From the NCBI GenBank assembly GCA_024635755.1, contig JAGXIF010000007.1, positions 1 to 64,000 on the forward strand: a stretch of 64,000 nt of DNA, read 5' to 3'. The stretch's first letter is position 1. The number at the start of each line of letters is the position of its first letter. Shown piece after piece: positions 25,512 through 35,504 of this stretch. The DNA comes from Halothiobacillus sp. Lineage in GTDB: Bacteria; Pseudomonadota; Gammaproteobacteria; Halothiobacillales; Halothiobacillaceae. The notes beneath the pieces were generated by a model that worked only from the letters and a program-made list of their open reading frames with translations, had not been told where the DNA came from and searched no databases. The translations under genes were made by a program, and so were the position numbers.

Positions 25512-28364
25512 ATGGACAAGACCTACGACCCCCGACAGATTGAACAGGATTGCTACTCCCGCTGGATGGAAGGCGACCAGTTCAAGCCGGACATGCAGGC
25601 CGAGGGAGCCTACTGCGTCATGCTGCCGCCGCCGAACGTCACCGGTCGCCTGCACATGGGTCATGCCTTCCAGGACACCCTGATGGACACGCTGACCCGC
25701 TGGCACCGCATGCGCGGCGAGGCCACCCTGTGGCAGCCGGGCACCGACCACGCGGGGATCGCGACGCAAATGGTGGTCGAGCGCCGTCTGGAGTCCGAAG
25801 GCGTTTCGCGCCACGACATTGGCCGTGAACGATTCCTGGATAAGGTCTGGGAGTGGAAGGAGCAGTCCGGCGGCTTTATCACCGAGCAGATGAAGCGTCT
25901 GGGCGCCTCCTGCGACTGGTCGCGTGAGCGTTTCACCATGGACGACGGCCTGTCCGAGGCGGTCCGCGAGGTGTTCGTCCGCCTGTACGAAGACGGCCTG
26001 ATCTACCGCGGCAAGCGGCTGGTCAACTGGGACCCGGTGCTGCGCACCGCCGTCTCCGACCTGGAAGTGGTCAGCGAAGAGGAAGCCGGCCATTTGTGGC
26101 ACATGCGCTACCCGCTCAGCGACGGTAGCGGCCATCTGGTGGTGGCCACCACCCGCCCCGAGACAATGCTGGGTGATAGCGCCGTGGCCGTCCACCCGGA
26201 CGACGAGCGCTACGCCCACCTGATCGGCCAGACCATCACCCTGCCCCTGGTCGGGCGCCGCATTCCGATCATCGGCGACGACTACGTCGATCCCGAATTC
26301 GGCTCCGGTTGCGTCAAGATCACCCCGGCACACGACTTCAACGACTACGCCATCGGCCAGCGCCACGACCTGCCGATGCTCAACGTGCTCTCGCCCACCG
26401 CGACGATCCTGGCCTCTGCCGAGGCGATCGGCCCGGCGGCGGACGACGCCGACACCCACCTGCCCGAGCGCTATGCCGGGCTGGATCGCTTCGAGGCGCG
26501 CCGCCAGATCGTTGCCGACCTCGAGGCCGACGGGCTGCTGACGGAAATCGAAGACCACAAGCTGATGGTCCCGCGCGGCGACCGCAGCGGCACGGTGATC
26601 GAGCCGCTGCTGACCGACCAGTGGTTCGTCGATCTCACCCGCGACAAGACGACCACCGGCAAGCCGGGCGGCAAGAAGGCCATTACCGAGCCGGCCATCG
26701 ACGCGGTGCGCTCGGGCGACATCCGCTTCGTGCCCGGCAACTGGGAGAACACCTACTTCCAGTGGCTGGAAAACATCCAGGACTGGTGCATCAGCCGTCA
26801 GCTGTGGTGGGGCCACCGCATCCCGGCCTGGTTCGACCGTGATGGCAACATCTTCGTCGGCCGCGACGAGGCCGAGGTGCGGGCCAAGTACGAGATCGCA
26901 CCCGAAGAGAAACTGACCCAGGACGAGGACGTGCTCGACACCTGGTTCTCCTCGGCGCTGTGGCCCTTCTCCACCCTCGGCTGGCCCGAGCAGACGGCGG
27001 AACTCGAGCGCTTCTACCCCACCAGCGTGCTGGTCACCGGCTTTGACATCATCTTCTTCTGGGTCGCCCGGATGGTGATGATGGGCCGCTACTTCGGCGG
27101 TGACGTGCCCTTCCGCGAGGTCTACGTTCACGGTCTGGTGCGCGATGCCCACGGGCAGAAGATGTCGAAGTCCAAGGGCAACGTGCTCGACCCGATCGAC
27201 ATCATCGACGGCATCGACCTCGAATCCCTGGTGGAAAAGCGCACCACCGGCCTGATGCAGCCGAAGAAGGCCAAGCAGATCGAAAAGCACACGCGGGAAG
27301 AGTTTCCGGACGGCATCGGCGAGCATGGCACGGACGCGTTGCGCTTCACCTTCGCCGCCCAGGCGACCACCGGGCGCGACATCAGCTTCGACCTCGAGCG
27401 GGTCAAGGGCTACCGCAATTTCTGCAACAAGCTCTGGAACGCCAGCCGTTTCGTGCTGATGCAGTGCGAGGGCGAGGACACCGGAACCGGTGACGAGCCG
27501 GTCACGCTGGATGCCGCCGACCGCTGGATCATCGGCGAGCTGCAGGACTGCGAGGCGACCGTCACCAAGCACCTGGAAGACTACCGCTTCGACCTGGCCG
27601 CACAGACGCTCTACGACTTCACCTGGAGCACCTACTGCGACTGGTACCTCGAGCTGACCAAGCCGGCACTCAAACACGACGATGCCCAGGCCCAGCGCGG
27701 CACGCGCCGGACCTTGGTGCGCGTGCTAGAGACCCTGCTGCGCCTGCTGCACCCCTTCGTGCCCTACATCACGGAGACCATCTGGCAGCGCGTGGCTCCA
27801 CTGGCTGGATGCAAGCCCTCGGCAGAGGCGAGCATCATGACCGCGCCCTTCCCCGTCGCCGATCCCGCCAGTATCGACCCCGAGGCACGCGCGTCCATCG
27901 AATGGCTCAAGAGCTTCATCCTGGGGGTACGCCGCATACGCGCCGAGATGGACATCGCCCCGGGCAAGCCACTGCCGGTGCTGGTCACCGAGGCCAGTGA
28001 AGGGGATCGGCAACGCATCGAGGAACTCGCCCCCCTGCTGACCAGCGTGGCCCGGATCGAGTCGATCCAGGCCATCAGCGACGAGCCGCCGGAGTCCGCC
28101 ATGGCCCTGGTGGGCAAGATGCAGGTGCATATCCCACTAGCAGGGCTGATCGACGTGGAAGCCGAACTCGAACGGCTGGGCAGGGCGATCGAGGGCATCG
28201 AGAAGCAGATCGTCAAGGCACGCGGCAAGCTGGGGAACGCCAATTTCGTCGACCGGGCGCCCCAGGCCGTAGTCGATCAGGAGCGCGAGCGGCTGGCCGG
28301 CTTCGAGAACGAACTCGAGGAGTTGACTGGTCAGCGAGAGCGCATTCGCCGCCTGGCCGAATAG
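25512..28364 (+). CDS. valS: Valyl-tRNA synthetase
   Basis: 950 residues, full length. It charges tRNA-Val and edits mischarged Thr. Class I signatures: [16 protein letters not shown] (HIGH form HMGH) and [14 protein letters not shown] (KMSKS). The editing domain carries [17 protein letters not shown] and [12 protein letters not shown]. The anticodon-binding region includes [15 protein letters not shown], and the C-terminal coiled coil is complete. It follows holC and ends 15 nt from the convergent mnmC stop. Confidence 0.98.
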   Translation: MDKTYDPRQIEQDCYSRWMEGDQFKPDMQAEGAYCVMLPPPNVTGRLHMGHAFQDTLMDTLTRWHRMRGEATLWQPGTDHAGIATQMVVERRLESEGVSRHDIGRERFLDKVWEWKEQSGGFITEQMKRLGASCDWSRERFTMDDGLSEAVREVFVRLYEDGLIYRGKRLVNWDPVLRTAVSDLEVVSEEEAGHLWHMRYPLSDGSGHLVVATTRPETMLGDSAVAVHPDDERYAHLIGQTITLPLVGRRIPIIGDDYVDPEFGSGCVKITPAHDFNDYAIGQRHDLPMLNVLSPTATILASAEAIGPAADDADTHLPERYAGLDRFEARRQIVADLEADGLLTEIEDHKLMVPRGDRSGTVIEPLLTDQWFVDLTRDKTTTGKPGGKKAITEPAIDAVRSGDIRFVPGNWENTYFQWLENIQDWCISRQLWWGHRIPAWFDRDGNIFVGRDEAEVRAKYEIAPEEKLTQDEDVLDTWFSSALWPFSTLGWPEQTAELERFYPTSVLVTGFDIIFFWVARMVMMGRYFGGDVPFREVYVHGLVRDAHGQKMSKSKGNVLDPIDIIDGIDLESLVEKRTTGLMQPKKAKQIEKHTREEFPDGIGEHGTDALRFTFAAQATTGRDISFDLERVKGYRNFCNKLWNASRFVLMQCEGEDTGTGDEPVTLDAADRWIIGELQDCEATVTKHLEDYRFDLAAQTLYDFTWSTYCDWYLELTKPALKHDDAQAQRGTRRTLVRVLETLLRLLHPFVPYITETIWQRVAPLAGCKPSAEASIMTAPFPVADPASIDPEARASIEWLKSFILGVRRIRAEMDIAPGKPLPVLVTEASEGDRQRIEELAPLLTSVARIESIQAISDEPPESAMALVGKMQVHIPLAGLIDVEAELERLGRAIEGIEKQIVKARGKLGNANFVDRAPQAVVDQERERLAGFENELEELTGQRERIRRLAE

Positions 28365-28379
28365 ACCGGATCGCCGGGG

Positions 28380-30350
28380 TCAACGACCGCGGCGATGCCC
28401 TTTCGTTGCCCGGTTCGCCTCGCGCTGAGCGAAACGTTGCGGCTCGAGTCCGGCGGCCAGCGATCGCGGCAGGGGCGAAGGCGTGCCGGTGATACGCGAG
28501 ACCAGGTATTCGGCCAGCCAGGCCGACCAGGTCAGGCCGCGCGCCCCGTGTCCAGTACTCACCCACAGCCCCGGGGCCAGCGCCCCCACGATCGGCAGCC
28601 GATCCGGCGTGGTCGCCCGCACCGAAGCACGACCCTGCAGTTGGGAAGCGGGCGGCAGGCCCTCCGCCAGAGACGGGGCGATCGAGGCCAGCCGCTGGCG
28701 ATTTTCGTCGTGTTCCGTCTCCTTGAGAACCCGGCTGGCATCGCCCGGATGAAAGCTCGCGCCAAACAGGCGCCCTGCCCCCGGGAGGTCCACCGCGTAT
28801 CCCTCGCGCATGATCGGGATTTCCGGCGCCAATGCCGTGGTGGTATTCGCGCTGCCCGTCCAACTGACCTGGCCACGGCAGGGCTCGATCCAGGGGGCCA
28901 GTTCGCCGGCCAGCTCGGCGGTCTTGTCACCCCCAGCGAGCACCACTTGGGCGTAGGGACCGTGCCATCGGCCACCGGCAGTGATGATCTCCCACGCCCC
29001 GTCATCGCGCCGCCGCAGGTCGCTGGCAGACTGCTCGAGCCTCACGGTGATCAAGGGATGCTTGAGCCATTGGGCAATCACCGCACGGGGGCGCAGCCAG
29101 CCTGCGGTGGGAAACCACCAGCCGGGTGCATCGATGTCCGCCAGGCCGCCAATCCCGTTGAGTTCCTCGGCCGTCAACCAGCGGGCGAACCCCGGGTCGG
29201 GCAACAGCTCCGCGGCCATGCGCGCCTGGCGCTGGGCGAACCGTTCGCTGCGCGCCAGCTTGATTACCCCCTTGAACGCCGCCACCGCCCGCTTTGCCGG
29301 GGGCCATGCGGTCTCGTTCACCTGGGCGCGCATGAACCCCATGCCGGAGGCGGTCAGCTGGGAAAGGCGATTCCAGTCTCGGCTGATCACCGGCGCGACT
29401 AACCCCGCCGGGTTACCCGAGCCGCCGCCGGCCGGGCTGGACTCGGTCTCGAAGACCTCCACTGTCAGGCCGCGCATGGCGAGCAAGCGCGCCATTGACG
29501 CTCCCGCCATCCCGGCGCCGATCACCGCGACCGGCGCGGCGGGCGACCGAGGTGCATTGCTCTCTACCCCCTCGGCAAGCTCCCCTTGGTATCGCCCCCA
29601 AAGCATGGCGGGCCGATCCTGACTCGCCCCGGGGGCCGACCCGCGGTTGTCCAGGGCAAACCCCACCTGTTCCAGTAGGCCCGGAAGTGCCGCATCGGGG
29701 CTTTCGGCCGCGAGCGTCGCCCCCGGTGCCGAACGCTGGGCCAATGCGGCAAACAGCGCCCCCGGCCCGCCAGCCGGCGGAAGAACAAGATGAGGGTCGG
29801 TCAGGAAGGTGGCAACGAATCGCGCCTCGATCTCGGTCAGCTGTTCGCCCGGATCGCCCCAGATCATCGTCAGCCGAATCCGCCCCTCGGCCAGCAGTCG
29901 GCGATGGAATCCCGGCACGGCGTCGGGCCACTGGCGGTGCAACTCCCCCTGCAGCTGCTCGAAGCACTCCAGGGCGTTCTCGTCGAGATCGGGATGCTGC
30001 GCCAGCCAGCGGCGGGCCGACTCCCGCTGGCAAACCCTCAAATCGGGCAGATCACGACAATCCAGCGGATGCGGCTCGATGCAGTAGTAATCCAGCTGAC
30101 AGCCGGCCGGGGCGGTCTGCAGGAACGCCACCGCCGTGGCCAGAAAACAGTCCGCCGTGCCGAACCCCAGCTCCAACAGGCTGTTCGCCTCACCGGCAGC
30201 AAAGCGCTCGAACAACCCACTCCCACGGAGGTAGTCCCGCTCCACTTGAGGCAAATCGCAATGCGCCGACCGACGATCGTTGACCGCCGCCTCCTCGTCG
30301 GATTCCAGCCGGGAGCAGACCAAGGGCCAGCCCGCGGGCGAATGCGTCAT
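28380..30350 (-). CDS. mnmC: MnmC-type tRNA wobble-uridine enzyme with diverged methyltransferase half
   Basis: 656 residues. MnmC normally has an N-terminal methyltransferase and a C-terminal FAD oxidoreductase that together turn cmnm5U34 into mnm5U34. The FAD half is intact: VAVIGAGMAGASMARLLA (about 274-291), GGGSGNPAGLVAPVIS, and near the end STGHGARGLTWSAWLAEYL. In the N-terminal half the SAM loop survives only as LLELGFGTADCF (58-69), and the family hallmark of DAFAPAKNP type is replaced by FLTDPHLVLPPAG (182-194). Methyl transfer may be lost, so the product could stop at nm5U. The start overlaps yjbQ as ATGA. Confidence 0.88.
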   Translation of the reverse strand: MTHSPAGWPLVCSRLESDEEAAVNDRRSAHCDLPQVERDYLRGSGLFERFAAGEANSLLELGFGTADCFLATAVAFLQTAPAGCQLDYYCIEPHPLDCRDLPDLRVCQRESARRWLAQHPDLDENALECFEQLQGELHRQWPDAVPGFHRRLLAEGRIRLTMIWGDPGEQLTEIEARFVATFLTDPHLVLPPAGGPGALFAALAQRSAPGATLAAESPDAALPGLLEQVGFALDNRGSAPGASQDRPAMLWGRYQGELAEGVESNAPRSPAAPVAVIGAGMAGASMARLLAMRGLTVEVFETESSPAGGGSGNPAGLVAPVISRDWNRLSQLTASGMGFMRAQVNETAWPPAKRAVAAFKGVIKLARSERFAQRQARMAAELLPDPGFARWLTAEELNGIGGLADIDAPGWWFPTAGWLRPRAVIAQWLKHPLITVRLEQSASDLRRRDDGAWEIITAGGRWHGPYAQVVLAGGDKTAELAGELAPWIEPCRGQVSWTGSANTTTALAPEIPIMREGYAVDLPGAGRLFGASFHPGDASRVLKETEHDENRQRLASIAPSLAEGLPPASQLQGRASVRATTPDRLPIVGALAPGLWVSTGHGARGLTWSAWLAEYLVSRITGTPSPLPRSLAAGLEPQRFAQREANRATKGHRRGR

Positions 30351-30751
30351 GTCGCCTCGGGAAGAACGGTGATCACGATCCGGCGGCTATGCGGATGGTT
30401 GCGGTGTTCCCAGAGGAACACCCCTTGCCAGGTACCCAGCAGCAATCGCCCGTCGGCCAGCGGAATACTTAAGTCATGTCCCGCTACCAACGTGCGGAAA
30501 TGCGCGGCCATGTCATCAGGCCCTTCGTCATCGTGATGGTAGGCGGGGTCCCCGTCGGGAGCGATGCGGCCGATCAGCGTTTCCAAGTCCAGCGGCACCT
30601 CCGGGGAAGCATTTTCCGTGAGCACCAGCGAGGCACTGGTGTGCTGGAGGAACAGGTGACAGACCCCGTCGCCGGTAACCTCCCGCTCGATCGACCGCGT
30701 GATGTTGGAAAAACCGCGGCCACTGGTCGATATCTCGATAATTTTCGGCAT
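30347..30751 (-). CDS. yjbQ: YjbQ/UPF0047 family protein
   Basis: 134 residues from ATG 30751. Family signature: GDGVCHLFLQHTSASLVLTE, PDGDPAYHHDDEGPDDMAAH, then the C-terminal LGTWQGVFLWEHRNHPHSRR. The conserved His and acidic residues form the putative active site. E. coli YjbQ shows weak thiamine-phosphate synthase activity; the true role is unsettled. It precedes mnmC with a 4-nt overlap and is divergent from the PilZ gene. A dedicated thiE lies at 56.7-57.3 kb. Confidence 0.93.
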   Translation of the reverse strand: MPKIIEISTSGRGFSNITRSIEREVTGDGVCHLFLQHTSASLVLTENASPEVPLDLETLIGRIAPDGDPAYHHDDEGPDDMAAHFRTLVAGHDLSIPLADGRLLLGTWQGVFLWEHRNHPHSRRIVITVLPEAT

Positions 30752-30896
30752 GCGCGGAAGTCTACCAATATCGACCGCGATTACGCGCGACGTGCGCACG
30801 GACAACCTTGCGCGGATGGTGGCACTGCCGGCTGGAAAACAGTATTCTCTCTGGGGTCGTTTTCGACCATCCGGGAAGCAGGGAGCAGAACACGGC

Positions 30897-31262
30897 ATGA
30901 TTACTGAACGACGCTTCGCGCGAGTGGAAATCCCCCTGCCCGTGCGCCTGCTGTGCCCCAAAAGCACCATCCGCGGCACGATCCTGGACGTGTCTCTCAA
31001 GGGAATTCTGGTGGGTCTCGAGAGCTACTTTCCCAATGACTGCGTCAGCGCCCCCCTGGAAGTACAGATCTTGTCCGATCCGGATCAGTCGATGCTGGTG
31101 GAATTGACCGCGCGGGTCATCCGCGAGTCAAATACCAGTGTTGCACTAGCCTGGTCGAGCATCGCGCTCGACGAACTGACCCATCTGCGAGAGCTCCTGC
31201 AGTACAACGGGATCGAGGAGCACCAGCTTTCCCGCGAACTGTCGGATCTCATCGGCGACTAG
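30897..31262 (+). CDS. PilZ-domain c-di-GMP-binding protein
   Basis: 121 residues from ATG 30897, with GGGAG upstream. One PilZ domain: the R-x3-R motif is in ERRFARVEI (R5/R6 to R9) and the D-x-S-x2-G motif in LDVSLKGI (31-36), so both c-di-GMP-binding elements are present. There is no other domain, so it would act as an adaptor. The diguanylate cyclase gene 125 nt downstream on the same strand could feed it. Confidence 0.9.
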   Translation: MITERRFARVEIPLPVRLLCPKSTIRGTILDVSLKGILVGLESYFPNDCVSAPLEVQILSDPDQSMLVELTARVIRESNTSVALAWSSIALDELTHLRELLQYNGIEEHQLSRELSDLIGD

Positions 31263-31387
31263 GAACAGACACGTTTCCACCCCGACGACCGAATAACAAA
31301 AAGACACGCAACGACATACATCAACAAGGCCCCGGCCGCATCGGGACCGCCCGAACACCAGCGACACCGGACTACCTGGAACCAGAC

Positions 31388-32473
31388 ATGTTTGATTACA
31401 CCCACGACAGGGCCCAGGCCAGCGAAATCATGCGGATTGTGCTGGCCGAGCTCGCCGAGCTCGGCCTGCCACCGACCCCCGTCTATATCACGCTTTTCTA
31501 CGAGCGCGTCCTCAAGCGTGACGCCAGCCTCACCAAGGACATGGACGACGCCATCAACAGCAGCAAGGGACTGACGGGAGAGGTCGCCCAGGATCTGTTC
31601 GACACCCACGTCCTCAACGGCGCGCTCAAGCAGATGAGGCGGGCACAGGACATCATGCTCCGCGTCATGCGCAACATGATGCTGCAAATGCTCAACACCG
31701 GGAACGAGTTCTCCTCCTTCGCCTCCATGCTGGGAGACTTCGTCCGTCAGATCGATCGCAGCGAGTCCGTCGAGGCATTGCGATCGCTGACTGAGGAGGT
31801 CATGGAGGACACGCGCCAGGTCGAACAGAGCGCCCTGCACTCCTCGGACCAGATGAGCAGTGCTGGCGATCAGATCGCCAAGCTGCGCAAGGAGCTGGAA
31901 ACGGCCCGCCGTGACGCGCGCACGGACCCGCTCACCGGGCTGCCCAACCGGCGCGGCCTGGCCGACATGCTGCAGAAGAACATCACGGCACAGCAGACCA
32001 GTGGCGAGCACGCCGCCTTCCTGCTGGCCGACATCGACCACTTCAAGCACATCAACGACAACTACGGCCACCTGGTCGGCGACAAGATCCTGCGCTTCAT
32101 CGCCCGTACCCTGCGCGAACACGTCAAGGGCCAGGATCAAGTACTGCGCTACGGGGGCGAAGAGTTCGCGATCGTCCTGCCGGAAACCCCGATCGACGGC
32201 GCGGTGGCAGTCGCCAACAAGCTGCGAAACATCATCTCCCAGTCCAAGCTGCGCCTGACAGAAAGCGGGCGCGAGCTGGGCGAACTGACCATTTCGATCG
32301 GGGTGACCAACGTCACCGCCAATGACTTCCCCGACTCGGTCATCCAGCGTGCCGATGACGCGCTGCTCGACGCCAAGCGCAAGGGTCGGGACCGGGTGAT
32401 CCACAACCGCGCCCAAGGACACCTCTCCGGGCCGGATGCCATCATCAACAAAACCGACGACACTCTGCTGTAA
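31388..32473 (+). CDS. Diguanylate cyclase (GGEEF), N-terminal helical sensor
   Basis: 361 residues, soluble. An N-terminal helical region (about 1-165, with MRIVLAELAELGLPPTPVYI) resembles the conserved domain before GGDEF in many proteobacterial cyclases. A short coiled coil (KLRKELETARRDAR) leads to the GGDEF domain: DPLTGLPNRRGLADML, DIDHFKHINDNYGHLVGD and LRYGGEEFAIVLPE. The place of the inhibitory I-site reads KGQD, not RxxD, so product feedback is probably absent. Gene context: PilZ gene directly upstream; convergent with recR, 22 nt apart. Confidence 0.93.
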   Translation: MFDYTHDRAQASEIMRIVLAELAELGLPPTPVYITLFYERVLKRDASLTKDMDDAINSSKGLTGEVAQDLFDTHVLNGALKQMRRAQDIMLRVMRNMMLQMLNTGNEFSSFASMLGDFVRQIDRSESVEALRSLTEEVMEDTRQVEQSALHSSDQMSSAGDQIAKLRKELETARRDARTDPLTGLPNRRGLADMLQKNITAQQTSGEHAAFLLADIDHFKHINDNYGHLVGDKILRFIARTLREHVKGQDQVLRYGGEEFAIVLPETPIDGAVAVANKLRNIISQSKLRLTESGRELGELTISIGVTNVTANDFPDSVIQRADDALLDAKRKGRDRVIHNRAQGHLSGPDAIINKTDDTLL

Positions 32474-32495
32474 CGCCGTCGCGTTTCACCGGACG

Positions 32496-33101
32496 CTACT
32501 CTTCGCGGTGCTCGCGGCGCCCCCTCAGAGCCAGGCTGAGCGTGCTCGGGTCGATGTACTCGAGTTCACCCCCCATGGGTACGCCCTGCGCCAGCCGCGT
32601 GACCTTCAGCCCCCTGCCCTGGGCCAGCTCGGTGACGTAGCCGGCGGTGGCCTCGCCCTCGATGGTCGCACTGGTGGCCAGGATCACTTCTTCCAATGCC
32701 GGCTCGCGCAGACGGACCTCGAGTTGGTCGAGATGCAACTCGTCGGGCCCGATGCCGTCCAAGGGCGACAGGCGCCCCAGCAGCAGGAAGTACCGCCCCT
32801 GAAAGGCACCGGACTGTTCGATCGCGATCCAGTCGGCAGGTGACTCGACCACGCACAACAGCCTGTCGTCACGCTGGTCGTCGGCGCAGATGGGGCACAA
32901 CTCGCCCTCGGTGAAGACGCGGCAGGACTTGCAGTGGCCGAGTTTCTCCAGCGCCGCCTCGATGGCCTGCGCCAACCCCTGGGCGCCCGACCGGTCGTGT
33001 TCGAGCAGGTGCAACGCCATGCGCTGGGCTGTCTTCTGCCCGACGGTGGGAAGGCAGCGCAGCGCCTCGATCAGTTGCTGAAAGCTGGGAGAGAATTGCA
33101 C
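32496..33101 (-). CDS. recR: Recombination mediator protein RecR
   Basis: 201 residues from GTG 33101, the same length as E. coli RecR; a GTG at 33128 lies inside the upstream terminator and is unlikely. RecR works with RecO and RecF to load RecA on gapped DNA. Helix-hairpin-helix [19 protein letters not shown], zinc finger CKSC-x9-CPIC, and Toprim segment [11 protein letters not shown] with [16 protein letters not shown]. It is the last gene of ffs-dnaX-ybaB-recR. Confidence 0.95.
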   Translation of the reverse strand: MQFSPSFQQLIEALRCLPTVGQKTAQRMALHLLEHDRSGAQGLAQAIEAALEKLGHCKSCRVFTEGELCPICADDQRDDRLLCVVESPADWIAIEQSGAFQGRYFLLLGRLSPLDGIGPDELHLDQLEVRLREPALEEVILATSATIEGEATAGYVTELAQGRGLKVTRLAQGVPMGGELEYIDPSTLSLALRGRREHREE

Positions 33102-33116
33102 GTGGTCCGGACCCTG

Positions 33117-33150
33117 AGAAGAAAACACCCGGTCCGCGATGGGCCGGGTG
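33117..33150 (-). terminator. Terminator or attenuator between ybaB and recR
   Basis: On the minus strand CACCCGG (33150-33144) and CCGGGTG (33132-33126) form a stem, followed by TTTTCTTCT. It lies 16 nt after the ybaB stop and 16 nt before the recR GTG, so recR expression would need read-through or its own promoter. Confidence 0.65.
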
Positions 33151-33165
33151 GATGGTGTGACAGGT

Positions 33166-33489
33166 TCAGAACGGCATCTTGAAGCCGGGCGGGAGATTCA
33201 TGCCGGAAGTCATCCCGGACATTTTCTCCTGCTGTTCCTGCTCGATGCGCCGGCTGGCATCATTGATGGCCGCCGCGATCAGATCCTCGAGCATCTCCTT
33301 GTCATCCTCAAGTGCGCTGGGATCGATCTCGACACGACGCGCCTCATGCTTTCCGGTCATCGCGATCTTCACCAGGCCGCCTCCGGACTGGCCTTCCACT
33401 TCCATCTGTGCGACCTCTTCCTGCATGCGCTGCATGTTTTCCTGCATCTCCTGCGCCTGCTTCATCAAATTACCCATGCCACCTTTCAT
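33166..33489 (-). CDS. ybaB: YbaB/EbfC nucleoid-associated protein
   Basis: 107 residues. Typical YbaB: N-terminal amphipathic helix ([20 protein letters not shown]), then the strand region [40 protein letters not shown], and a Met- and Gly-rich tail ending PPGFKMPF. It binds DNA as a dimer with tweezer-like helices. It sits between dnaX and recR, the standard order. Confidence 0.95.
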   Translation of the reverse strand: MKGGMGNLMKQAQEMQENMQRMQEEVAQMEVEGQSGGGLVKIAMTGKHEARRVEIDPSALEDDKEMLEDLIAAAINDASRRIEQEQQEKMSGMTSGMNLPPGFKMPF

Positions 33490-33512
33490 TTGGGGTTTTC
33501 TCCTGCTATCGG

Positions 33513-35294
33513 TTATTCGTTGACTGAGCCGTTCGCCCCTTCGACGGGACGCACGGATTCGAGGATCAATTCAGCATCGGCACGCTCGGCCATGACTCGC
33601 GCAGCCGGATGCTGACGGACCGAATCGATTCGGGCCTGCTGTTCGGCCTGTTCGTTGCGCTCGCGGATCTCCGCGGGTGTCGGCCCTTCGACGGGTCCCG
33701 AGGGCGTGTCGATTGCACCCTGGGGGGCCGACTCGGTGACCGCCCGGGACGGTGGCGATGCCTCGCCGAACACGAACCGGATCGCCTGTGTGACCCCCAA
33801 CCGCTTGAGCTGGCTGACCAACCGGTCTTGCGTGCCCTTGGATGCCATCGAGCGAAAGCCCGGGTCGATGGTGAGCAGCACGGTGTCGCCTTCGTCACTG
33901 GCATGACAGCGTTCTGCCAGGCTGCGCGCCGGCATCGCCAGGCGGGAAACGATCTCCGCCCAGTTATGCGCACCAATGCGCAATGAACCAGTCGCCTCCG
34001 TCGGGCCGGGGCCTGCCGACTCGGCCTTGGCTGGCGCGGACGGCGAGACCGGTTCGGCCGTAACCGTCGGCGACGGGGCCTCGGGCGGTGATTCATGCCG
34101 CGATGCCGCTGCCTGAGGCGAAGCCGGCTGAGCGTCGGCGGCGACCTGATAGCCACCCGTCGCGGGGCCATCCGCGACCCGGCCCGAGGCCGATTCGACC
34201 TGGCGTCGAGTTGCGCCCTCCTCCCCGGTGGCCGGCTGGAAGGCCAGCATCCGCAAAAGGGTCATTTCCAGGCCCACCCGCGGCGACGGCGCCCAGCCGA
34301 TATCGCGGCGCCCGCCCAGGGCGATCTGGTACCAGAGCTGCAGCGTTTGCGGATCGACTTCCACGTGTGCAGGGGTGCCATCCGCCGTGTCAGCGGCGGG
34401 CAGCCACTGGGCCACCGAGGCCCGGTGGACGCTCTCGGCCAACTCGGCAAGCAATCGTGCCGGGTCTACCGAGCGCTCCAGCGCCTGATCGACATGACTG
34501 AAAAGCGCCTCGGCATCACCGACGGCGAGTGCATCCAGTAGCGCACGCAGCAGGCGCTGGTCGGTCACTCCCAACATGTCGGCGACCGCCTCGCCGTCAA
34601 GGCGGCCGTCGCAAAAGCCGATGGCCTGATCGAGCAGGCTCAGGGCGTCGCGGATCGAGCCACCCGCCGACTCGGATACCAGGCGCAAGGCCTCGTCGTC
34701 GCTCTCGATACCTTCCTTGGCGAGGATTTCGCCAAGGTAGCGCTGGATATGCGTCTGGGGCAGCGCCCGCAGGTTGAACTGTAGACAACGCGACAGCACC
34801 GTGACCGGCAGCTTCTGCGGATCGGTGGTCGCAAGCAGGAATTTGACGTGCTCGGGGGGCTCTTCAAGAGTCTTGAGCAACGCGTTGAAGCTCGCGGCCG
34901 AGAACATGTGCACTTCGTCGATCAAATAGATCTTGAAGCGGCCCTTGACCGGCAGATAGACGACGTTGTCGAGCAGGTCACGGGTGTCGTCGACCTTGGT
35001 GCGCGAAGCGGCATCCACCTCGATCAGGTCGACAAAGCGCCCCGCATCGATCTCGCGACACGCGCCACATTCGCCGCAGGGGGTGCTGGACACGCCCTGC
35101 TCGCAGTTGAGCGCCTTGGCAAAGATGCGGGCCACGGTGGTCTTCCCCACGCCGCGGGTCCCGGTGAACAGGTAGGCGTGGTGCAGCCGATCACGATCCA
35201 GCGCATTGGTGAGCGCCTGGAGCACATGCCCCTGGCCGACCATTTCGTCGAAACGCTTGGGCCGCCACTTGCGTGCCAGTACCAGGTAACTCAT
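33513..35294 (-). CDS. dnaX: DNA polymerase III tau/gamma subunit
   Basis: 593 residues. Clamp-loader ATPase: Walker [14 protein letters not shown] (43-55), zinc site C64, C73, C76 and C79, Walker [11 protein letters not shown], and sensor [15 protein letters not shown] Pro- and Ala-rich linker (about 365-435) leads to the tau-specific C-terminal domains, which bind helicase and polymerase. I saw no A-AAA-AAG slippery run, so the E. coli-type frameshift making gamma is not evident. The start lies 17 nt after the 4.5S RNA 3' end. Confidence 0.97.
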   Translation of the reverse strand: MSYLVLARKWRPKRFDEMVGQGHVLQALTNALDRDRLHHAYLFTGTRGVGKTTVARIFAKALNCEQGVSSTPCGECGACREIDAGRFVDLIEVDAASRTKVDDTRDLLDNVVYLPVKGRFKIYLIDEVHMFSAASFNALLKTLEEPPEHVKFLLATTDPQKLPVTVLSRCLQFNLRALPQTHIQRYLGEILAKEGIESDDEALRLVSESAGGSIRDALSLLDQAIGFCDGRLDGEAVADMLGVTDQRLLRALLDALAVGDAEALFSHVDQALERSVDPARLLAELAESVHRASVAQWLPAADTADGTPAHVEVDPQTLQLWYQIALGGRRDIGWAPSPRVGLEMTLLRMLAFQPATGEEGATRRQVESASGRVADGPATGGYQVAADAQPASPQAAASRHESPPEAPSPTVTAEPVSPSAPAKAESAGPGPTEATGSLRIGAHNWAEIVSRLAMPARSLAERCHASDEGDTVLLTIDPGFRSMASKGTQDRLVSQLKRLGVTQAIRFVFGEASPPSRAVTESAPQGAIDTPSGPVEGPTPAEIRERNEQAEQQARIDSVRQHPAARVMAERADAELILESVRPVEGANGSVNE

Positions 35295-35311
35295 AGCGCG
35301 GGATCCAATTG

Positions 35312-35426
<115 letters not shown>

Positions 35427-35504
35427 ATTGGGTGACGTTTCCATGACTGAAAACGCGAACGAAGAATAACATGCCAGCGGGGACGAAAACAGTGCGAACC
35501 GCCC

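Noticed and set aside
25332-27677. 781-codon open frame on the minus strand
   Set aside because: Antisense to valS, with composition typical of a mirror of a GC-rich gene and no family match.
33513-35294. Programmed frameshift in dnaX to make gamma
   Set aside because: I found no A-AAA-AAG or similar slippery run on the coding strand, so an E. coli-type site is not supported.
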